DNA of 64,000 nucleotides, from assembly GCA_018061755.1 (NCBI GenBank), contig JAGOTP010000001.1, positions 62,001 through 126,000 of the forward strand. Reading direction: 5' to 3'. The stretch comes from Patescibacteria group bacterium. GTDB lineage: Bacteria > Patescibacteriota > Patescibacteriia > 2-12-FULL-60-25. This document shows positions 37,272 to 46,786 of this stretch, one piece after another. The notes under the pieces are model-generated. The model saw nothing but the letters and a program-made list of their open reading frames with translations. It was not told where the DNA came from and ran no database searches. Made by a program: the position numbers and the translations under genes. How positions within the stretch are numbered: position 1 is the first letter of the stretch; every line of letters begins with the position of its first letter.

Positions 37272-38108
37272 ATGTTCCGAGCTCTGCGGTTAGGCTGGAT
37301 ATCCGCCATCATTTTGCTTGGAACGCTGGGTTTGGTTTGTCCGATCGCCAAAGCTTACACATCCCCTGGGTCTCCCAATGGGTATGTTAACGATTTTGCA
37401 AACATTCTGTCTCCCGAAGAAGAGACTGAATTGTCTCGCAAAGTCCATGAACAAAAGCTTCTGACAAGCAATCAAATTGCGATCGTCACTGTTTCGAGTA
37501 CCGCGCCTGAGTCGATCGAAACCTATGCGGTGGAGCTGTTCGAAGAGTGGGGAATTGGCAGAGAAGCTTATGATAATGGTGCGCTCTTATTGCTCGCCGT
37601 CAACGATCGTAAATTACGGATCGAAGTCGGATACGGTCTTGAAGGATTGCTGACCGATGCCCAAAGCGCGCGTATTATTGCGCGAGCAGTACCACTTTTG
37701 AAAGAACAAAAATATCCCACAGCCATTGAACAGATGACGGATGACATGTTGCTCGCGCTGAAAGGAAGTCCACTTTTGCCAACGGAAGATTCTTCGGAAG
37801 CGGCTATTACCGAGAAAACAGCCTATCAAAAACAAGCCGCGCGTGAAGAATGGATCTTCATGATCGCTTTTCTGCTGTTTATCTTCTCTCTCATCTTGAT
37901 ACCAATGATTTTGGCGGTTCTGTCTGCAAAAAAGCGGGGTACTTGGCAGTCGGGTAGCTGGAACAGCGGTGGATTTTCTGGTGATTCGTCTTCTTCGAAT
38001 TCCTCTAGCTCATCCAGCAGCTCAAGCGGATCATCTTCATCTGGGAGCTCACATGATTCTTTCGGGGGCGGCAGTTCAGGGGGTGGTGGAGCGAGCGGGA
38101 GTTGGTAG
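37272..38108 (+). CDS. TPM-domain membrane protein with Ser/Gly-rich tail
   Basis: 278 aa: signal peptide (about 1-28), TPM domain (PF04536; GYVNDFANILSPEEE, DNGALLLLAVNDRKLRIEVGYGLEGLLTD), one transmembrane helix (about 197-219) and a low-complexity Ser-rich then Gly-rich C-terminus ending GGGASGSW, as usual for this family. The lemA-TPM pair is widespread and probably acts at the envelope. Confidence 0.92.
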   Translation: MFRALRLGWISAIILLGTLGLVCPIAKAYTSPGSPNGYVNDFANILSPEEETELSRKVHEQKLLTSNQIAIVTVSSTAPESIETYAVELFEEWGIGREAYDNGALLLLAVNDRKLRIEVGYGLEGLLTDAQSARIIARAVPLLKEQKYPTAIEQMTDDMLLALKGSPLLPTEDSSEAAITEKTAYQKQAAREEWIFMIAFLLFIFSLILIPMILAVLSAKKRGTWQSGSWNSGGFSGDSSSSNSSSSSSSSSGSSSSGSSHDSFGGGSSGGGGASGSW

Positions 38109-38246
38109 TGGCGGTTCATCCAATAAGAAGATGTAGGATCAAAGAATTCCCTGTATCCGTCTTCTCAATTTGCGTGTTTTATGTCCTAATTGTCACAGTC
38201 TTCAACCAACTCATCGGGGTAGAAGGCGAAAATAGACGAAAACATT

Positions 38247-38332
38247 GGCCGAATGGCGAAATTGGTAGACGCATGACACTTAAAATGTCAAGCCTAACAG
38301 GCGTGTGGGTTCGATTCCCACTTCGGCCACCA
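38247..38332 (+). tRNA. tRNA-Leu (UAA)
   Basis: Acceptor GGCCGAA/TTCGGCC, D arm GCG...CGC, anticodon loop CTTAAAA giving anticodon TAA, a long class II variable arm, T loop TTCGATT, and an encoded CCA end. Confidence 0.96.
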
Positions 38333-38334
38333 CC

Positions 38335-38366
38335 AAAAACACGACCTAAATTCAGGTCGTGTTTTT
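38335..38366 (+). terminator. tRNA-Leu terminator
   Basis: AAAAACACGACCT and AGGTCGTGTTTTT form a 13-bp perfect stem with loop AAATTC. Confidence 0.9.
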
Positions 38367-38453
38367 AATTGTTCCCTTGAGCGAATACGACCCTAGTCTT
38401 CGAGTTGACGTTCTCTGACGGTGAAGCAAAGATAGTCGAGAAATCGCCCCTCT

Positions 38454-38855
38454 ATGTCTTTTTCTCATCCCGCCCTTGAACTTGCCAATGACAAAACTCT
38501 AGTTTTTACCGCGCTTTCCAAAAAGTTCTTCTATTTTCGTTTGCACATCGTAAAGTATGTCTTGGAGCAAAATTGTGTTCCCTTGAATCCCTTCACGTCC
38601 TTCGACTATTTCCTCTTGGATACCGTTCCACGCGATGTTGTCCGTTCGGCGAATAACACACTAGTCGAACGCGTCGACGAGCTTTGGGTGTTTGGAGATA
38701 TCAGCGACGGTGTCTTGGCTGAGATCAAACAAGTCAAAGCTCAGGGCAAGCCCATTCGCTATTTTAGGATCGTACAGAGCCAGATGATCGAGCCCATTTC
38801 CTCGGCGGAAGTTGTTTTTGAAGCAGATGTCCCGGCTATCCACGAAGCGCTCTAG
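38454..38855 (+). CDS. Nucleoside 2-deoxyribosyltransferase-like (DUF4406-like) protein
   Basis: 133 aa, resembling small CPR proteins with FYFRLHIVKYVLEQNCVPLNPFTSFDYFLLDTV, NNTLVERVDELWVFGDISDGVLAEIKQVKAQGKPIRYF. The pattern of an N-terminal substrate loop and a D-E-L-W-V-F-G...G-V-L-A-E-I helix is that of the deoxyribosyltransferase fold. Reaction not established. TTGACG about 50 nt upstream may be its -35. Confidence 0.6.
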   Translation: MSFSHPALELANDKTLVFTALSKKFFYFRLHIVKYVLEQNCVPLNPFTSFDYFLLDTVPRDVVRSANNTLVERVDELWVFGDISDGVLAEIKQVKAQGKPIRYFRIVQSQMIEPISSAEVVFEADVPAIHEAL

Positions 38856-39007
38856 TCTTTAACCATTGTTTCAGTAGGTGTTCTTCTCGTTCCAACAAAA
38901 GGAAAAAGTCGCTCAAATAAAGGCTAATCTATTGAACACCAGCGCTATTCGTTGCTGTCTGCCTTTGCTATACTCCCTTTGTCATTCTTTACTTACGAAC
39001 CGTTTAT

Positions 39008-39577
39008 ATGGATGTGCACGGCGATGAAGAACTTCTTCGACGCGCAAAAGCCGGGCCCGAAGGTGTGGCGGCCGTGTACGACGCCTACGCAGACCGGGTC
39101 TATGGATTTTGCTTGAAGCGTTGCGGACACCGCGAGACGGCGGAGGATTTGGTTTCGAAGACCTTCATGAAATTCTGCCAGCACGTGGCATCCATTAATT
39201 GGCAGGGGGTATCGTTGGGCGCTTGGCTTTTCCGGGTGGCGTCCAACCTCATGATTGATCATTGGCGTAGCATGTCGGTTCGTATGGATGAGTCGCTTGA
39301 TGAAAGTGACGAAGATGGTCCGACGCGTGAACTTCCGTCTCATCTGCCAGCGCCAGACGCGCACGCTGAACTTGCTTTAGAGAAAACGAAATTATTAGAC
39401 GCAATCAAAACCTTGTCCCCCCGCGATCAAGAAGTACTCGACTTACGTTTTTTTGGAGAATTAGAAGCAGCTGAGATTGCCACCATGTTACAGATCAGTC
39501 CGAATCACGCCGCCGTTCTCGTCTATCGTGCGACGGCCCGTTTGAGCCAGAAATACAAGACCTTGTATGGAACATAA
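39008..39577 (+). CDS. ECF-type sigma-70 factor
   Basis: 189 aa. Region 2 (VYDAYADRVYGFCLKRCGHRETAEDLVSKTFMKF...GAWLFRVASNLMIDHWR) and region 4 (LSPRDQEVLDLRFFGELEAAEIATMLQISPNHAAVLVYRA) are clear. It directs RNA polymerase to an unknown regulon, normally held by an anti-sigma factor. Its last 11 nt overlap the start of the alpha-2-macroglobulin gene, so translation is coupled and that membrane protein is the prime candidate for its anti-sigma factor. A TATACT box lies about 40 nt upstream. Confidence 0.9.
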   Translation: MDVHGDEELLRRAKAGPEGVAAVYDAYADRVYGFCLKRCGHRETAEDLVSKTFMKFCQHVASINWQGVSLGAWLFRVASNLMIDHWRSMSVRMDESLDESDEDGPTRELPSHLPAPDAHAELALEKTKLLDAIKTLSPRDQEVLDLRFFGELEAAEIATMLQISPNHAAVLVYRATARLSQKYKTLYGT

Positions 39578-42500
39578 TATCCCTTCTTCCCAAGACCCCA
39601 TCGAACGGACGCTCAAAGACATCGGTCGAGAACCGACCGAGCTTCGAGCTGAGACCAAGCGTCTGCACAAGCAGCAGCTGCTGTCATTGGCTGAGCGTTT
39701 GCAGAAAGAAGCGGAGCATTCCCTGCCTGTAGCGCCTGTGTCGACGGCCAAGCAGGTGAGTTTTTGGAAGCGACTGCGCTTAGCGTTGGTTGGCACGGGC
39801 GCCGGCTTGGCTTTGGCGGCTTGTGCGCTCGTGCTGTTTTTGAATAATGGGCCACAGTCCGGTTCCTTTGGTTCTGTCGATGCCTTGGGTCGTGTGCTCG
39901 TCCCAGCGGCCCAAGCGGCGGATGCCTTTCAGATAGTTGCTGACCCGTCGGCCGCACGCATCGCTGACTCATCATCTCTTTTACTGACTTCAAAAGTCGC
40001 ACTTTCGCCAGATGAAGTGCAGCGAGTATTACGCGTTGACGCTGGTCGGGTGGAAGAGGTCGAGCGTGTGTCGGATCAGCAATTCCGCGTACGTATTGCC
40101 GCTGTTCCGGCCGATCGGATCGTACGTGTTGCCTTACCGGCAGTCGTCCAAAACGGGACAACTACCAATGATGGAACGGAACGTGAATATTCTTGGGCAG
40201 TGCAGACGACGGATGAGCTGGCACTTCTCTCAAGTATCCCAGCTCAGAATGCGACAGATGTCCCACTGGATACGGCGCTCGAATTGGTTTTGAACGCCCA
40301 AGGTTTCAGTAATGTCACGGGCAGCGTTGAGATTACCCCTACCATCGACGGTCGTTTTCAGATCAATGGACGGCGTATCACCTTTGTTCCAAGCAAACCT
40401 TGGAAAGCGAATACCTTGTATCAGATTCAAGTAAAGCAGACCTTGAGCGCAGAAGGATTGATGTTGCCAGAGGTTCTGCAGTTGCAATTCCAAACGACGA
40501 ATGCCTATACAGAAGAGTCGAATCTGCCCTCTCTGCGCATTTACACGGAATTTCAAGAAGCGTACACCGGAGATAGCGTTTCTTTGCAGGTTTCACGCAG
40601 CCCAGGTCTTGCGGCAAATTCCTCCACGGTTGCCGTTACGGGTTATCGTTTGACCGAAGAAGAAGCGGTTCAGTTTTTGCAGACGCGCTTGCCATACAGC
40701 CTGTCCTTCGGCTCGGATCACTTGGAGCACTACAAGCAGGCCGCTAAGACGGAGGCATTCAAAGCCGATCTGCCCCTTTTCCGGCCTTCTGAACGTGATG
40801 ATGAACTGGTGACGTTACCGAAACTGACGGAGTCGGGTTGGTATGTGATCCGAGTGGCTCAGTCTGGCGCGGAAGCTTGGATGTTCTTGCAAGTCACGAA
40901 TGTCGCTTCGTATGTCACGGCGGACAAAGATCAGGTCTTGATCTGGGCGGTGAATGCTGAAACGAAACAGCCGCTCTCGTCTTTGGCTGTTCGTTTGGAT
41001 GGTGGAACGTCGCTTTTGACCGATAGTTCTGGCTTGGCACGCGTTCCGACCCCTCCCTTTTTGACCGCCACAACCAGTTTAGCTGAACCAGGGTTAGCCC
41101 TGATTCGTCTGGGTGATGCAACGGGGCCGCTACGTGCCTTGGCCGTGATTGGTCCGCACTCGGGTTTCAGTTTGTTTGAACGAAACGCCCGCGCGCTTGA
41201 AACGACCTGGGGCTATCTCTATCCTGACCGCCCCCTGTATCGCACGACCGATGAGCTGTTTGTTGCTGGCTTACTTCAGGATCGTGATCGCAAGCAATCA
41301 ATTGGCAACGCTGAAGTTCGTTTGACGAAACCATCCTATGTCGAGGACTTGGTGAATGGTCGGGATCGGATCTACGCTTCAGCGACATTGAAACTGGATG
41401 CAGCTGGTCGTTTTGATACGTACCTCAACTGGAAAAACGTGACTCCTGGTTACTATCAACTCGATCTGCTACGAAATGATGAACTGGTCTTGTCGCGATG
41501 GGTTGAAATTCGTTCCTTCGTGAAGCCTTCGTATTACTTGGATGTGGCACTTGGTGCCAAACAGTTATTTGCTGGTCAAGAAACTCAGGCTCAAATCAAG
41601 GCAACCTTCTTCAATGGGGCGCCTGTACCAAAGGCTCGCTTGCGTCTGCGCTTGAGTCAGGGTGAAACAACCTTGCCTGATCAAGAAGTTGTCTTAAACA
41701 GCCAAGGCGAGGCGAACGTTACGGTCAAAACTTTGCCAGTGGCTTGCAGTACTCGTTTGGCGGATACTTGTCGCAATTCTGAACCGTTGACGATCACCTT
41801 GCGTCCACAAGAGGGTGAAGAGACCGAAATCTTAGGCTCTGCCATGTTGAATGTCTTTGGATCAGAACTTGATCTGCGTGGAGATGTCAAAATGCTGCCT
41901 GATCGTGCAGAGCTGGTGTTCCAAACGTATCATGTTGATCTCGCAAAACCTTGGGACGAGCTCGGACCGATTTGGTCCGGCCGTACACTGCGCGGTCAAT
42001 TGGTCGGAGTGCGTTACGAAAAAATTCAGGATGGTGTTTGGTATGACGCAATCGAAAAGCGAGTCGTTCCGTATTATCGTTATGAACGTCGCCAAGATCC
42101 GCCAGTCGAGTTCACGGTTCAAACGGACGTGAATGGTCGTGCTTCCCACAGCTTTGCCATGCAAGCAGATCGTGACTTCTACGAAGTAACCGTTCAGGGA
42201 GAAGACGCGAACGGACGCTTTACCCGTTTCTCAACGTCGGTGTCACGTGGTTGGTATACGCCAGATGCGACGTCTGAAACCGCTCCACGACTTATCCTAG
42301 AGGGCAAAAATGAATCACAAGATGTGAGTCTAGGCGAAATCTTGAAGCCAGCCTTGTACTTGGGAACGGCTCCCTATGATGCGGCCAAAGGGCCGGGTGT
42401 GCTTTTCTTGAGCTTGTCACGTGGTATCAAGCAGGCAGAGCGTGTGTCTTCGGCGAGTTGGCAGACAACCTTCAATGAATTCCTTTTGCCAAATGCGACG

Positions 42501-44714
42501 CTCCGCGCTGTGACGTTTAGCGGTAATCGCTTCGTCCAAGCCGATACAGTGGTTTTCCAGAAAAAAGATGATCGTGAATTGGATGTTTCGATTACGCCAG
42601 ATCGCACGACCTATCGTCCAAACGAGAAGATGACGGTGCGCTTTGAAGTCAAAGCCAAAGCTGGTCAGGCGACGCTCACCGATACGAAGCTCGCCTTTAC
42701 CGTGGTCGATGAAGCCTTGTTGTCTTTGGCGCAAGGAGCTGATGAGGAGCCAATGACTTGGATCAATAGCTATGTCAGCGACGGGGTGCTGTTCCAACGC
42801 GCTTCGCACCAAGGAAACTGGCTGTATGGTCCGGGTGGAGCGGAAAAGGGCGGTGGTGGCATGGGTGATCGTGGCCAAGGCGTGCGACGGTTGTTCAAGG
42901 ATGTGGCGGCAACGAGCTTTGTTCCATTGGATGCCCAAGGTCGAGGTGTGGCAGAGGTCGTATGGCCTGACAACCTCACTTCTTGGCGCATTACAGCCGT
43001 TGCTTTGTCGAGCGATTTGCGAGCGGGCTCCAGCAAGCAAAACGTTCAGGTGAGCCAACCAGTCTTCGTGGAAGCGGTCTTGCCGGATGGCTTGCTTGTA
43101 ACCGACAAACCCGTGCTCAAGCTTAGAGCTTTTGGTTCAGCGCTTGAAGCGGGGAGAGGCCTGACTTTCACGTTGAATGCGCCGGCCTTTGGTCTCACGA
43201 ATTATCAAGCAACGGGAACAGCCGGTGTCGCGACCTATGTTGCATTGCCAAAGCTTGAAGTCGGATCACATCTGGTACAAATCGGTGTGGTACAAGGAAC
43301 GTTCAATGATCGTGTAGACCGTACGTTGCGAGTTGAATCTTCACGTATTACGCGCGAGGAGGCGGTAACGTTTGATCCAGTTCCTGGGATGGGTTTGCCT
43401 CAGGCGGTGAATGATACGGTCAGCCTGGTTGTGACGAGTCATGGTCGCGCTTCGCTGTATCCGGCTTTGCGAGCACTGGCCTATAACGGTTCGTTGCGTG
43501 CTGATGGGCGAGTAGCCGCTCAAGCTGCCCGTGCTTTGCTGCATACGGTCTATCAGGAAGATTCAAGTGAGTCCGTATCTCTATTGGATCTGCAAGTGCC
43601 TGAAGAAGGCGGCATTCGTCTCTTGCCGTATGGTTCGAGCGAAGTACCTGTATCTGCACAAGTTGCTCTCACAGCCCCAGAAACGGTTGATACTTGGCAG
43701 TTGCGTACCTATCTAGCGGGAAAATTGGTACATGCGGAAACTCGTTTGGAGCGCCTGCAAGCCATGGCGGGTTTAGCTGCCTTGCGTGCGCCAGTCGTCC
43801 TTGATCTACAACAAGCCGCTACTTTGTCTGATCGTTCACCAGAAGAAACATTGATCATTGCAGAGGGTTTGGCGGTGGTAGGAGATACGGAGCGGGCAGG
43901 AAAATTGATTCGTGAACTTTTGCAAACATCGGTCAAACGTGATGGCGAACGCTTTGTGTTGATCGGTACGGAGTCCTCTCCTGAGACATATGAAGCGACG
44001 GCCGAAGCAGCTGCCTTGGCTGAGCGTCTACTCCTGCCGGAAGCGCGTGAATTAGCCGCCTTTGTTCAAGCTCATTGGTCAGCGGAAGCCTTCCCAGTCT
44101 TGGCAAAGGTCCGTTATCTCACCTTCCGTTTACAGCATGTTCCAGTGGAAGAAGGACAATTGAGTTTTACGGATGGTCTCCACTCAGAAACGATCAATCT
44201 CAAAGATACGCCACAACGTACAATTGTCTTGTCGCCTGATCAGGCCGCTCGTTTCCGTGTGACATCTGTTTCAGGTCCTATCTCACTCTCCTATATTCGT
44301 CGTGTGAGTGGATTACCAGCCAAACATCCAACGTTGTCACTTGTCCGTCGCTATGAGGCAGGAAAGCCATTAGATCAATTAGAAGAAGGAGATGAGTTGA
44401 CCGTATCTTTCCAAGCAAGCTTCGCAACGTCATCTCTCGCTGGCTGTGCAGTTATCCGTGATGATGTTCCTGCCAACCTCTTGCCGTTGTCACGTGAAAT
44501 CTCAGAGAAAGAAATTCCATTGTTTGTGGAATCGGGGGCTGTTTCATTTTTGATATGTAAAAATGAACAGTTCTACGATCAAAGTACCAAACTCAGCTAT
44601 CGTGCGAAAGTGATCGCTCGTGGCACCTATCGCGCTGAACCAGCATTGTTACAGCGTCTCGACACGCCTTCGGTCGCGACTTATTCTACGGAACAGGTGT
44701 TAGTCGTGCGTTAG
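39567..44714 (+). CDS. Giant alpha-2-macroglobulin-family protein with cytoplasmic N-terminal domain
   Basis: 1715 aa. Residues about 1-68 are cytoplasmic (charged helices, TELRAETKRLHKQQ), then one transmembrane helix (about 70-92) and a huge outer region of repeated beta (MG-like) domains including Ig-like ones near 220-315 (PAQNATDVPLDTALEL). The A2M signature block is PDNLTSWRITAVALSSDLRAGSS (about 1132-1154). The helical thioester region is present but no C-x-E-Q motif is found, so covalent trapping is lost. Family members trap proteases. Overlap with the ECF sigma gene and the short inner domain suggest a combined sensor/anti-sigma role; this is inference. Confidence 0.85.
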   Translation: MEHNIPSSQDPIERTLKDIGREPTELRAETKRLHKQQLLSLAERLQKEAEHSLPVAPVSTAKQVSFWKRLRLALVGTGAGLALAACALVLFLNNGPQSGSFGSVDALGRVLVPAAQAADAFQIVADPSAARIADSSSLLLTSKVALSPDEVQRVLRVDAGRVEEVERVSDQQFRVRIAAVPADRIVRVALPAVVQNGTTTNDGTEREYSWAVQTTDELALLSSIPAQNATDVPLDTALELVLNAQGFSNVTGSVEITPTIDGRFQINGRRITFVPSKPWKANTLYQIQVKQTLSAEGLMLPEVLQLQFQTTNAYTEESNLPSLRIYTEFQEAYTGDSVSLQVSRSPGLAANSSTVAVTGYRLTEEEAVQFLQTRLPYSLSFGSDHLEHYKQAAKTEAFKADLPLFRPSERDDELVTLPKLTESGWYVIRVAQSGAEAWMFLQVTNVASYVTADKDQVLIWAVNAETKQPLSSLAVRLDGGTSLLTDSSGLARVPTPPFLTATTSLAEPGLALIRLGDATGPLRALAVIGPHSGFSLFERNARALETTWGYLYPDRPLYRTTDELFVAGLLQDRDRKQSIGNAEVRLTKPSYVEDLVNGRDRIYASATLKLDAAGRFDTYLNWKNVTPGYYQLDLLRNDELVLSRWVEIRSFVKPSYYLDVALGAKQLFAGQETQAQIKATFFNGAPVPKARLRLRLSQGETTLPDQEVVLNSQGEANVTVKTLPVACSTRLADTCRNSEPLTITLRPQEGEETEILGSAMLNVFGSELDLRGDVKMLPDRAELVFQTYHVDLAKPWDELGPIWSGRTLRGQLVGVRYEKIQDGVWYDAIEKRVVPYYRYERRQDPPVEFTVQTDVNGRASHSFAMQADRDFYEVTVQGEDANGRFTRFSTSVSRGWYTPDATSETAPRLILEGKNESQDVSLGEILKPALYLGTAPYDAAKGPGVLFLSLSRGIKQAERVSSASWQTTFNEFLLPNATLRAVTFSGNRFVQADTVVFQKKDDRELDVSITPDRTTYRPNEKMTVRFEVKAKAGQATLTDTKLAFTVVDEALLSLAQGADEEPMTWINSYVSDGVLFQRASHQGNWLYGPGGAEKGGGGMGDRGQGVRRLFKDVAATSFVPLDAQGRGVAEVVWPDNLTSWRITAVALSSDLRAGSSKQNVQVSQPVFVEAVLPDGLLVTDKPVLKLRAFGSALEAGRGLTFTLNAPAFGLTNYQATGTAGVATYVALPKLEVGSHLVQIGVVQGTFNDRVDRTLRVESSRITREEAVTFDPVPGMGLPQAVNDTVSLVVTSHGRASLYPALRALAYNGSLRADGRVAAQAARALLHTVYQEDSSESVSLLDLQVPEEGGIRLLPYGSSEVPVSAQVALTAPETVDTWQLRTYLAGKLVHAETRLERLQAMAGLAALRAPVVLDLQQAATLSDRSPEETLIIAEGLAVVGDTERAGKLIRELLQTSVKRDGERFVLIGTESSPETYEATAEAAALAERLLLPEARELAAFVQAHWSAEAFPVLAKVRYLTFRLQHVPVEEGQLSFTDGLHSETINLKDTPQRTIVLSPDQAARFRVTSVSGPISLSYIRRVSGLPAKHPTLSLVRRYEAGKPLDQLEEGDELTVSFQASFATSSLAGCAVIRDDVPANLLPLSREISEKEIPLFVESGAVSFLICKNEQFYDQSTKLSYRAKVIARGTYRAEPALLQRLDTPSVATYSTEQVLVVR

Positions 44715-44726
44715 TTCGTCAATTGT

Positions 44727-45608
44727 ATGCGTTTATTCAAACACGCCATGACATTCGGTGTCATGGCGTGTTTGTGTTTTATATCGGGAATACCAAAGCC
44801 ATCGTTTGCTCTTGAAAAGCCGCTCTTGATTCAGACAGATCGTTTTTTGGATCGAGCTCGTTTTGATGCAGCCGCACGTTCCAGGGCAGTTCAGATGAAG
44901 CGTGAAGACTGCGAAGCGTTGCGTGGGGGACTGGTGAATCATCATGCGCTGGCTTCAGATTTGCTTCAGGAGCTCTTTCAGACGCTGCGAGCCTGCCGAC
45001 CGGATCTCAAACGCATAATTATCCTGTCTCCAGATCATTTTTTTCAAGGAAGAAAGACGATTACGACGGGTTCGGTATCTTACGTTACGGATGGGAATAC
45101 AATGACGACCGATCAGGCATTACTGAATGAACTACTGCGCAAGAAAATTGCTGTGAGCGATCCGAAACTCTTTCGCAAAGAACATGGGATAGGCACGATC
45201 ATGCCATTTTTGAGTGAAAACTATCCAGACATTCAATTTTTACCGATTGTTATTCGTTCAGATGTTAGTTTGTCTGAAGCCAATCGCTTGGCGACATTTC
45301 TTCGTGACTCGTTGGATGATAAGACGTTTCTTTTGGTGTCTTCTGACATGTCGCACTATCTACCCGAGCGAGTAGCTAGACAGAAAGATCGTGAAACATT
45401 ACGAGCTTTTGAAACAAATGATCGAACATTCTTCTGGAAAGCGAAAGATGATCACTTAGATTTTGGAAAGGGAGTGAGAGTGGCTTTGCAAGTACTTGAG
45501 TCGGTGCGCTTTGAACGCATCGGACAGTCCATTTCGACGAGTTATGGTGGACCGACTGCTTATACGACAACGTATTTCACGGGATTTTGGATAGCAGAAA
45601 AGAGATAG
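44727..45608 (+). CDS. Exported MEMO/AmmeMemoRadiSam-B-like protein
   Basis: 293 aa. Signal peptide (about 1-28) then the MEMO fold with metal-ligand-type residues in VNHHALASDLL, ILSPDHFF and VSSDMSHYLP. MEMO proteins are related to class III dioxygenases, though catalysis is unproven. Export is unusual for MEMO but recurs in CPR genomes as I understand it. Codons 5-16 coincide with a perfect 14-bp hairpin that also looks like the terminator of the preceding gene, so the start or the expression mode is open. Confidence 0.75.
   Translation: MRLFKHAMTFGVMACLCFISGIPKPSFALEKPLLIQTDRFLDRARFDAAARSRAVQMKREDCEALRGGLVNHHALASDLLQELFQTLRACRPDLKRIIILSPDHFFQGRKTITTGSVSYVTDGNTMTTDQALLNELLRKKIAVSDPKLFRKEHGIGTIMPFLSENYPDIQFLPIVIRSDVSLSEANRLATFLRDSLDDKTFLLVSSDMSHYLPERVARQKDRETLRAFETNDRTFFWKAKDDHLDFGKGVRVALQVLESVRFERIGQSISTSYGGPTAYTTTYFTGFWIAEKR
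44739..44780 (+). terminator. Perfect 14-bp hairpin inside the MEMO gene start
   Basis: AAACACGCCATGAC (44739-44752) pairs with GTCATGGCGTGTTT (44760-44773), loop ATTCGGT, followed by GTGTTTT. It has the form of an intrinsic terminator for the alpha-2-macroglobulin gene but lies within the next reading frame. Confidence 0.7.
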
Positions 45609-45647
45609 ATGTAAAGCTGCTTAGAGGTGGTGTATACTTTGCTTTGT

Positions 45648-46451
45648 ATGGACAGAAAACGACGCGAACATGACGTATCAGGTGATCTCCCTGAGGTCGA
45701 GTTAGAAGATGCTCCTTGGCGAGTTGATGGGCAGGGTATTGATCGTGCCATGACGGATGCATTTAGAATCGAGCTTCTTGCTTTATCTCGTTCTGAGCAA
45801 TTGAGATGTCTGGCGGCTGCCAGCAAATGGCTGAAGCAACATCCGGATCAGCCGTTAGAATCGTTTGAAGCGATTGGATTTTTACCGCCTATTCGGAAGA
45901 GGGTTTTGCAAAGATTACGGGTTCCATCGGGTGCGGTTGAAGGAGAGCAGCCACCTTCGCAGGTAGTTGACGTTGAATTTTCTGAACCTGACGGCACAGT
46001 CATTGTCATTCATATGACGGAGGCCGCTTTGCGCCAGTTTGATCGGCTCGAAGCGAGTCTTGAGCTCAAGCGTGAAATTTATGCCAAGATGCGTGAAATG
46101 ACGGAGCAGGATTCAGAGCTTGTGATTAGGGTGCTACCCATGATTGGACTTTCAGTTGTTCGTGTTGCAAATGAAAAATCCAAAAAACCAAACCTTTCAA
46201 TTATCCCCAGAATGCCAAGAGAGAGACCGGGTGTGAAAAAGGCAGTAGAAAAGCCAATTGAGGAGCCTAGTACTCCGGTTTCAGCACTTCTTCCTAAAGA
46301 TCCTCTGAGACATAAGAAAGCTCAGGTGGGTGGTTTGAATGTTTCACCCATTGAGGACAGCGATGTGGCTCGGTTTAGTGAAGCCTTGCAGAACTATAAT
46401 AGGCAAGTTGGCAGTGACAAGAGAGACGAGGAAGAGACCGGATCAGTATAG
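45648..46451 (+). CDS. Hypothetical protein, 267 aa
   Basis: Soluble, charged protein: MDRKRREHDVSGDLPEVELEDAPW, a helical segment (LLALSRSEQLRCLAAASKWLKQHP), a beta/helix unit (DGTVIVIHMTEAALRQFDRLEASLELKREIYAKMREM) and a Pro/Lys-rich tail. No family recognised. TATACT at 45633-45638 ends 9 nt before the chosen ATG, favouring this start over the upstream GTG and suggesting a near-leaderless mRNA. Confidence 0.65.
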   Translation: MDRKRREHDVSGDLPEVELEDAPWRVDGQGIDRAMTDAFRIELLALSRSEQLRCLAAASKWLKQHPDQPLESFEAIGFLPPIRKRVLQRLRVPSGAVEGEQPPSQVVDVEFSEPDGTVIVIHMTEAALRQFDRLEASLELKREIYAKMREMTEQDSELVIRVLPMIGLSVVRVANEKSKKPNLSIIPRMPRERPGVKKAVEKPIEEPSTPVSALLPKDPLRHKKAQVGGLNVSPIEDSDVARFSEALQNYNRQVGSDKRDEEETGSV

Positions 46452-46469
46452 GAGCGAACGAATGACAGA

Positions 46470-46628
46470 AGTCCTAGAAACTCGTCTCTAGGACTCTCAA
46501 TGGATTGGCCACGCAACCTCGTAGAACGAGGCGGGCAGTGAACTCGCCAATCCTAACAAGAGGATCTTCAAGATTGTAACTAATTATCAAATACGTAAAA
46601 ACTCGCCTTACGAAGCGAGTTTTTACGT
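46470..46628 (+). ncRNA. Candidate small structured RNA with terminator
   Basis: Three stems in a row: AGTCCTAG/CTAGGACT (46470-46495), a nested element with outer GGATTGGC/GCCAATCC (46502-46553) and inner CCTCGT/ACGAGG, and a perfect 14-bp hairpin ACGTAAAAACTCGC/GCGAGTTTTTACGT (46593-46628) with the shape of a terminator. A TATAAT lies at 46395-46400 within the end of the preceding gene. It may be a small RNA or a structured 3' UTR. Confidence 0.45.
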
Positions 46629-46695
46629 GGTGCGCCACGTGGAAAATTCTTGAAATGAGTATGAAGATAAGGTTAGTTTTTTCAGGGTATTTGGA

Positions 46696-46725
46696 TTGAC
46701 TTTTCCATAATAAAATGCCTAAATC
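46696..46725 (+). promoter_or_regulatory. Promoter of the 188-aa membrane protein gene
   Basis: TTGACT (46696-46701), 18 bp, TAAATC (46720-46725), with an alternative AT-rich -10 (TAAAAT) slightly upstream. Confidence 0.4.
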
Positions 46726-46786
46726 TTGGTGCTTCGCGCTGATGAACTCAGCCAAGTCGCTCACAATCCAAGCCCGAGGTAATGCC

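Noticed and set aside
38880-38915. GTTC-N5-GTTC near 38900 as a third SOS-like operator
   Set aside because: Spacing is 5 instead of 7 and the flanking A/T positions of the recA and ruvB sites are not kept.
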